The position numbers and the translations under genes were made by a program. Below the pieces are notes generated by a model. That model was not told where the DNA came from. It did not search any database and saw nothing but the letters and a program-made list of their open reading frames with translations. 23,845 nt of DNA from a virus. The DNA lies in IMG/VR virus record IMGVR_UViG_3300018023_000033, positions 1 to 23,845 of that record, one strand, 5' to 3'. Every line of letters begins with the position of its first letter. Within the stretch, counting starts at the first letter, position 1. Shown here piece after piece: positions 20,853 to 23,845 of the stretch.

Positions 20853-23845
20853 ATGGCACTCTTTGGAAGCTATGCACCCCCCGGAGTTTACACCTCGGTT
20901 ATCATTTCTGGAGCGGGTCAGCCCCTCTTTACGAACAACCGTATCCCGGTCATCATCGGTGAAGGACAGGAGTTCTTTGAACAGGACAACGTGGAGCTTT
21001 TCCGTGGTTCGTCCTCTGTCGCTAGCCCGCAGGTGGTGAACGAGAATATCTCCAACCAAGTCACGGCAATCACCAATACCCTCCATACCACCTATTTCCC
21101 GGTGGTCACAGCGGCGGCAGTTGGTCTGGCAGGTGGAGGAACTGGAGCGGGAACGGTCACCAATGACCCCAGTCAGGTTCAGATAACCATCGACGGCGTG
21201 CCCGGCACGGTTATCTCCCTCGTGGGTCAGACAGGCGAGTTCACCACTCAAGAACTCATCACTCCGGGTCAGAACGTGGAAATCAGTTACTATTTCGCCC
21301 GGACCGATACCCTCATTACCAATGAGGATGACTCGGACCAAGTTCCCTCCTTTGCCACACTGACGATTTACAACAACATCGCCAGTCCTCCGGGCGGCGA
21401 CTCCATGGTCATCAGCACCAAGCTCCCCGGCGTTACAGGCAACCTTGTCAGTCTCACCATCTTCGATGACACCCTGTCTTCGCCTCCGGGTATCGGCGTG
21501 CTGGACACACAGGCGGTCAGCGGAGCCGGTACGGACCATATCAGTATCGACATCGCCGAGGTCGGCGGCGGCAAGCGTACCCTTGAGGACATTTATAACC
21601 TCGTGCAGGCGGGAATTCCCACCTTGGACGCTGGTTACCTCACGGCGACTCAGCCCGCCATCCAATCTCCTCCCATCCCGGCTGCAACCATCTCCCCGAC
21701 TTTCCTCTCGGGTGGTGCAGGACCCAACACCAACACTGTTTTCAAGGTTGAGCATGTTCCCATCGTAGACGGTAGCGGCGGTGGGGTGGTCACTACTGAC
21801 CCCAGCAAGGTTACAGTCACAGTGAACGGCACCCCCGTAACGGTCTCCGCCGTTAACGGTGCGGAAGGTCTCGTCACGGTTAAGAATCCCGTGGCCTTCC
21901 CGTCCACCGTCACCATCACCTATTACACCAACACTTACCAGAACACCTATGACATCATTCCGGCGCAGAATGTCACCTCCATCATCGAAGTTGGTTTGGG
22001 ACCTAACCGGGCCGATTTCGTCCAAGATACGGACTACAATCTTGGTCTGGATTCAGTCGGAAATGCGGTCATCAACTGGGGCGCAGGCAGTCAGACCTTG
22101 GTGGGAAGTTCCACCACGGGCTTTACTCCCTTCGGTCCGACTCAGATTCTCACCACCCTCGTGGATGAGAAGGTGTTCCTCCGCACTTGCACGGGAGTTG
22201 CCAACGGCAAGAACCTCACGTTCACACTGCCCGATAGCCCCGTGGATGGCAGCGGTCTCGGCAGGGTAACTGACAACCCAGTCAAAATCATGGTCTTCGT
22301 CGGCACCAACCCCGTGGAAGCTCTGGGTAACTACTATCCCGGCACTTCCGAGCGGGTCATTCAACTGACCGGAAGCACGGGGAGCTTTACTCTCTACAAC
22401 GCTCCCGGCGCTGGAAACAACGTGTATGCCAGTTACTACCGCAACACGCTGCATGACCACTCCTACACACTCACTGTGGTCAACCCCGGCATCCCCGGAC
22501 AGGGCACTTATAAGATGAAGGATGAGGTAGGACGTATTCTGCCGGTGGTATCGTTTGATGCCGTCCACAGTGTCGTCACCGAATCCGGTGCTTTCAATCA
22601 GACAGATATTGTGTGGCCTTTCGCTTTCCCGGACCTCTATGATTCTCCGGGTGAAGTGGATGAGACTGTCACCTTGACGTTCCAAAATGATGAATACACC
22701 AAGGATGCTAATCCGGGCGCACAGGCATACCTCTTGGCACAGGGAATTCTCTTCTTCTCTACGACCCCCGGTTCCGGTGGAGATGCCATCACAGTCGCTT
22801 TCAATACCACGGGCAGCTACGGTGTCAGCGTGGTTGGAAACGCCATCACCTTCAACGGTGTGACGACCACCAGCCAAGTCATCGACCTCGCCGGTTCCGG
22901 TATCAGCACCACCTTTGGAACGGTACTTGCCAACCTTAAGACGGCAGGGACCATCCAGACTGCTGCTCCCCTGAACCTCGCTGGCGGTGTGGACCCCAGT
23001 TCCCCGGAGCCTTATGCTCTCCGGTACCTCGTTACCTCCAGCAACCCCAAGGGTTCGGGTTCCGGTGGAGTAGGCACCAATGTGGGCTACCTTGACCAGA
23101 CGTATGTTGACGAAATCACCGGTCTCAAGTTCACCATCGTCAACCCACAAGATGCCCTTGACTACGGATACACCAGTCTCCCGACGCCCCAGTACAACTT
23201 CCAGCCGGGCGACACACTGGTATTCGATGTCAGCAGCGAAACCCCCCGTGTAACGGGAACCGTTTACGTTCCTTTCAGCACGGCGGAGCCGAACAACTTG
23301 GTAGCCATCGCCGGTCTCCACACCGAAGTCATTACCACTTTTGGTGCCAACGCCGGGGATACCGCCATCATCAACACCTTTGCTCCGTCCGCCAATCAGC
23401 CGAGCATCGGTGAGTACTACTACGTCAGCTTCCAGACCGAAAAGACGGCAGCGGACATGGCAATCACCCTTTATACCAACCCGTCCGACGCTTACGCCGC
23501 CTACGGTCAGCCGAGCACCATCAACCGGGTGTCGCTCGGTATTCAGTTGATGACTCAGAACGGCGCACAGCAGTTCGGCGTCATTCAGGTCCCGAAGCAA
23601 GCCGGTCTCAATGTGGCCTCGGACGCTGACTTTATCAGCGCCATCCAGACCTTGACAACCGCCCTGCCCGGAACCAACCAGAAGGCGAATGTCATCGTTC
23701 CTCTCAGCGTGAGCACCACGGTTCACCAGTTCTTGAGCCGTCAACTCATCACGCAGGCAACCGTTCGTAACAAGGGCGAGGCCATCGGCTTCGTCGGCTA
23801 CAGCACTACCACCTCCGCCAACCAAGCAAGTGCCAACGCCGTTGC
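20853..23845 (+). CDS. Tail sheath protein, 3' partial
   Basis: Contractile tail sheath subunit, the protein that encloses the tail tube and shortens during DNA injection. The N-terminus MALFGSYAPPGVYTSVII matches the sheath signature (PGVY). The C-terminal visible part has ATQ/sheath-like features: VIVPLSVSTTVHQFLSRQLI and then NKGEAIGFVGYSTTTSA, like the sheath core. About 997 codons are present without a stop, so the protein exceeds 990 residues, large even for a large-phage sheath, because of beta-rich inserted domains. At least three of these resemble one another (21090-21311, 21741-21953, 22173-22467). The ATG at 20853 follows TGAGGAGACTTACT. No frame defect is seen. Confidence 0.9.
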   Translation, partial: MALFGSYAPPGVYTSVIISGAGQPLFTNNRIPVIIGEGQEFFEQDNVELFRGSSSVASPQVVNENISNQVTAITNTLHTTYFPVVTAAAVGLAGGGTGAGTVTNDPSQVQITIDGVPGTVISLVGQTGEFTTQELITPGQNVEISYYFARTDTLITNEDDSDQVPSFATLTIYNNIASPPGGDSMVISTKLPGVTGNLVSLTIFDDTLSSPPGIGVLDTQAVSGAGTDHISIDIAEVGGGKRTLEDIYNLVQAGIPTLDAGYLTATQPAIQSPPIPAATISPTFLSGGAGPNTNTVFKVEHVPIVDGSGGGVVTTDPSKVTVTVNGTPVTVSAVNGAEGLVTVKNPVAFPSTVTITYYTNTYQNTYDIIPAQNVTSIIEVGLGPNRADFVQDTDYNLGLDSVGNAVINWGAGSQTLVGSSTTGFTPFGPTQILTTLVDEKVFLRTCTGVANGKNLTFTLPDSPVDGSGLGRVTDNPVKIMVFVGTNPVEALGNYYPGTSERVIQLTGSTGSFTLYNAPGAGNNVYASYYRNTLHDHSYTLTVVNPGIPGQGTYKMKDEVGRILPVVSFDAVHSVVTESGAFNQTDIVWPFAFPDLYDSPGEVDETVTLTFQNDEYTKDANPGAQAYLLAQGILFFSTTPGSGGDAITVAFNTTGSYGVSVVGNAITFNGVTTTSQVIDLAGSGISTTFGTVLANLKTAGTIQTAAPLNLAGGVDPSSPEPYALRYLVTSSNPKGSGSGGVGTNVGYLDQTYVDEITGLKFTIVNPQDALDYGYTSLPTPQYNFQPGDTLVFDVSSETPRVTGTVYVPFSTAEPNNLVAIAGLHTEVITTFGANAGDTAIINTFAPSANQPSIGEYYYVSFQTEKTAADMAITLYTNPSDAYAAYGQPSTINRVSLGIQLMTQNGAQQFGVIQVPKQAGLNVASDADFISAIQTLTTALPGTNQKANVIVPLSVSTTVHQFLSRQLITQATVRNKGEAIGFVGYSTTTSANQASANAV
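21090..21311 (+). repeat. Sheath beta-domain repeat 1
   Basis: Encodes a segment with GAGTVTNDPSQVQITIDGVP and ending EISYYFARTDT. It aligns with the two later copies through the pattern G-x-VT-x-(D/N)P-x-x-V, a G-x-P turn, and a YY near the end. Confidence 0.5.
21741..21953 (+). repeat. Sheath beta-domain repeat 2
   Basis: Encodes VDGSGGGVVTTDPSKVTVTV then NGTPVTV and ends TITYYTNTYQNTYD. The same order of motifs as repeat 1 suggests a duplicated Ig-like domain inserted into the sheath. Confidence 0.5.
22173..22467 (+). repeat. Sheath beta-domain repeat 3
   Basis: Encodes VDGSGLGRVTDNPVKIMVFV then a longer middle section and VYASYYRNTLHDHSY. It aligns best with repeat 2, with an insertion before the final strand. 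Confidence 0.45.

Noticed and set aside
20778-23825. Two long minus-strand ORFs (415 and 590 aa) opposite the sheath gene
   Set aside because: Antisense shadows of the sheath frame: low-complexity, rich in Gly, Asp and Arg, with no start context.
1-23845. tRNA genes, CRISPR arrays, terminal repeats or integrase/att sites
   Set aside because: Looked for cloverleaf-like segments, regularly spaced repeats and recombinase motifs by eye and found none.

Overview
The window is part of the genome of a tailed bacteriophage with a contractile tail. The last gene is recognisably a tail sheath protein, several others look like virion proteins, and nothing looks like bacterial housekeeping. Ribosome binding sites are bacterial AGGAGG type. 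Inserted endonuclease genes are common, and small hypothetical genes are tightly packed or overlapping. Both suggest a large-genome myovirus. The host cannot be told from the sequence.

Layout. (1) 1-11315, plus strand: a UvrD/Rep-type helicase carrying an intein, open at the left edge; a GIY-YIG endonuclease; a run of small genes (SWIM zinc finger, DUF3307-like membrane protein, J-like protein, unknowns, a shortened membrane protein); an HNH endonuclease; then natV (NMN adenylyltransferase-Nudix) overlapping nadV (nicotinamide phosphoribosyltransferase); an AAA+ ATPase; a small zinc protein; and the broken front end of an RNA-ligase-like gene. (2) 11376-19814, minus strand: a virion-protein block read right to left. 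It has three large probable structural proteins, two histidine-phosphatase domains (one inside a three-part fusion ORF with an ADP-ribosyltransferase-like domain), a small membrane protein, and two related GIY-YIG endonucleases. (3) 19890-23845, plus strand: an endonuclease VII-like HNH gene, an FmdB-like zinc-ribbon gene, and the tail sheath gene, which runs off the right edge. There is no gene-free stretch over 300 bases and no tRNA, rRNA or CRISPR array.

How it fits together. natV and nadV together form the two-step route nicotinamide to NMN to NAD+, which phages use to rebuild NAD+ that host defences deplete. The most unusual locus is the 575-residue minus-strand ORF at 13394-15121. It joins an ART-like domain, a histidine phosphatase and a probable virion domain. 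Each of the last two domains begins with a methionine preceded by a Shine-Dalgarno-like sequence inside the reading frame. A second theme is mobile endonucleases: four free-standing homing-type genes each have a hairpin over or around their ribosome binding site. There is also an EndoVII-like gene and an intein.
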